Below, piece after piece: positions 63,626 through 64,000 of a stretch of DNA of 64,000 nucleotides. The translations under genes and the position numbers were made by a program. The notes under the pieces are model-generated. The model was given only the letters and a program-made list of their open reading frames with translations, ran no database searches and was not told where the DNA came from. Position 1 is the stretch's first letter; each line of letters opens with the position of its first letter. Origin of the DNA: Pedococcus cremeus (lineage in GTDB: Bacteria > Actinomycetota > Actinomycetes > Actinomycetales > Dermatophilaceae); contig NZ_FOHB01000012.1 of the NCBI RefSeq assembly GCF_900111375.1, forward strand, positions 31,481 through 95,480, given 5' to 3'.

Positions 63626-64000
63626 ATGAGCGGCGCGAGGTCAGCCACGGAGGCAGGAGTGTTCAGCCCGGCTGCCGTGGAGTGCGCCGACCCGCGCGAC
63701 CTGATGGCCACGCTTGCGGCGATGTCACAGCGTGAGGTCGCGGCGCTGCCGGCGGACCAGGCCGAGGGGTATGTGCTGGCCTGTGACCGGGTGGTCGCTG
63801 CGATCCGGGGTCGGCAGGCGGTGGCGATGGACACGCTGGCCGCCCAGGTGGATGAGGACCTGCAGCGACGAACCCAGGACCAGCGGCGCGGCGGAGTGCC
63901 GGTGCACCCGGGGCCTGAGCTGCACGGGTTCGTCGCCTCGATGCTCGCGCCGGGGCTGCACTGCTCGACGCGGACCGTGCAGCGGCGGCTGGAGGGGGAC
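63626..64000 (+). CDS. DUF222/HNH-endonuclease family protein, N-terminal part (runs off window)
   Basis: 125 residues are visible. AEGYVLACDRVVAAIRGRQAV and the preceding helix are the DUF222 (13E12-repeat) start; full-length members end in an HNH nuclease. ATG 63626 follows a GGGG tract. 13E12-type genes of mycobacteria are often in the LexA regulon, which agrees with the SOS box here. The HNH domain lies outside the window. Confidence 0.85.
   Translation, partial: MSGARSATEAGVFSPAAVECADPRDLMATLAAMSQREVAALPADQAEGYVLACDRVVAAIRGRQAVAMDTLAAQVDEDLQRRTQDQRRGGVPVHPGPELHGFVASMLAPGLHCSTRTVQRRLEGD

Overview
The window is about 72% GC, tightly packed, and strongly actinobacterial. Markers are Lsr2, a BldN-type sigma factor with a DUF5667 partner, the rex-hemACD cluster, DisA, ClpC and a Ku/LigD end-joining module. 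Gene order and protein character fit a Micrococcales actinobacterium of the Intrasporangiaceae type (Janibacter, Knoellia or Phycicoccus relatives); that placement is inferred. I see no rRNA, tRNA, CRISPR array, insertion sequence or prophage.

Layout. 1-4310: rex-hemA-hemC-cobA/hemD on the minus strand behind a near-consensus Rex operator, with a glutaredoxin-like gene upstream. 4364-7494: HAD phosphatase, BldN-like sigma factor and its DUF5667 partner. 7552-10435: PlsC-type acyltransferase with a histone-like tail, an NAD-dependent epimerase and a 32-residue basic protein. 10626-16455: secreted M36 metalloprotease, small HTH protein, AcuC-like deacetylase, KtrA-like RCK protein. 16452-22701 (minus): two acetyltransferases, proC, proline dehydrogenase, an ABC-2 exporter, a TIM-barrel isomerase and a Ppx/GppA phosphatase. 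22760-30455 (plus): cysteine-rich YkgJ-like protein, methyltransferase, two small ligand-binding-type proteins, radA-disA-mutY and an MFS transporter. 30463-37147 (minus, except the DUF305 gene): N-acetylglutamate synthase, an LCP protein, an LVIVD-repeat protein and clpC. 37348-39710: a probably leaderless gene under a palindromic operator, then a DUF4397 protein paired with a class F-like sortase. 39741-46161: paaK, a serine protease and a moxR-DUF58-VWA-VWA operon. 46194-50374: Nei2-type glycosylase, NTF2-like protein, and ku divergent from separate ligase and polymerase genes. 50388-54121: FhuF-like protein, lsr2, lysS and an AAA ATPase. 54226-59158 (minus): a cofactor operon of DUF2520 gene-panC-panD-nadB-nadC. 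59245-64000: MidA-like methyltransferase, P450, lipoprotein, a lone nuoD, and the start of a DUF222/HNH gene behind a perfect LexA box.

Many neighbours overlap by 1-12 bases (often GTGA or ATGA), which suggests coupled translation. Functional threads are haem/redox control (Rex), DNA repair (RadA, DisA, MutY, Nei2, Ku, ligase, polymerase, SOS-boxed DUF222), pyridine nucleotide and pantothenate synthesis, and cell-surface proteins.

The most unusual signal belongs to no single gene. The octamer GTATGCCG (reverse complement CGGCATAC) occurs at least 40 times, evenly spaced, 20 times in each orientation and in several reading frames, often forcing otherwise rare codons. Two copies form the inverted repeat just after clpC. 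This resembles the behaviour of DNA uptake or other genome-wide recognition sequences. No stretch longer than 300 bases lacks a gene.
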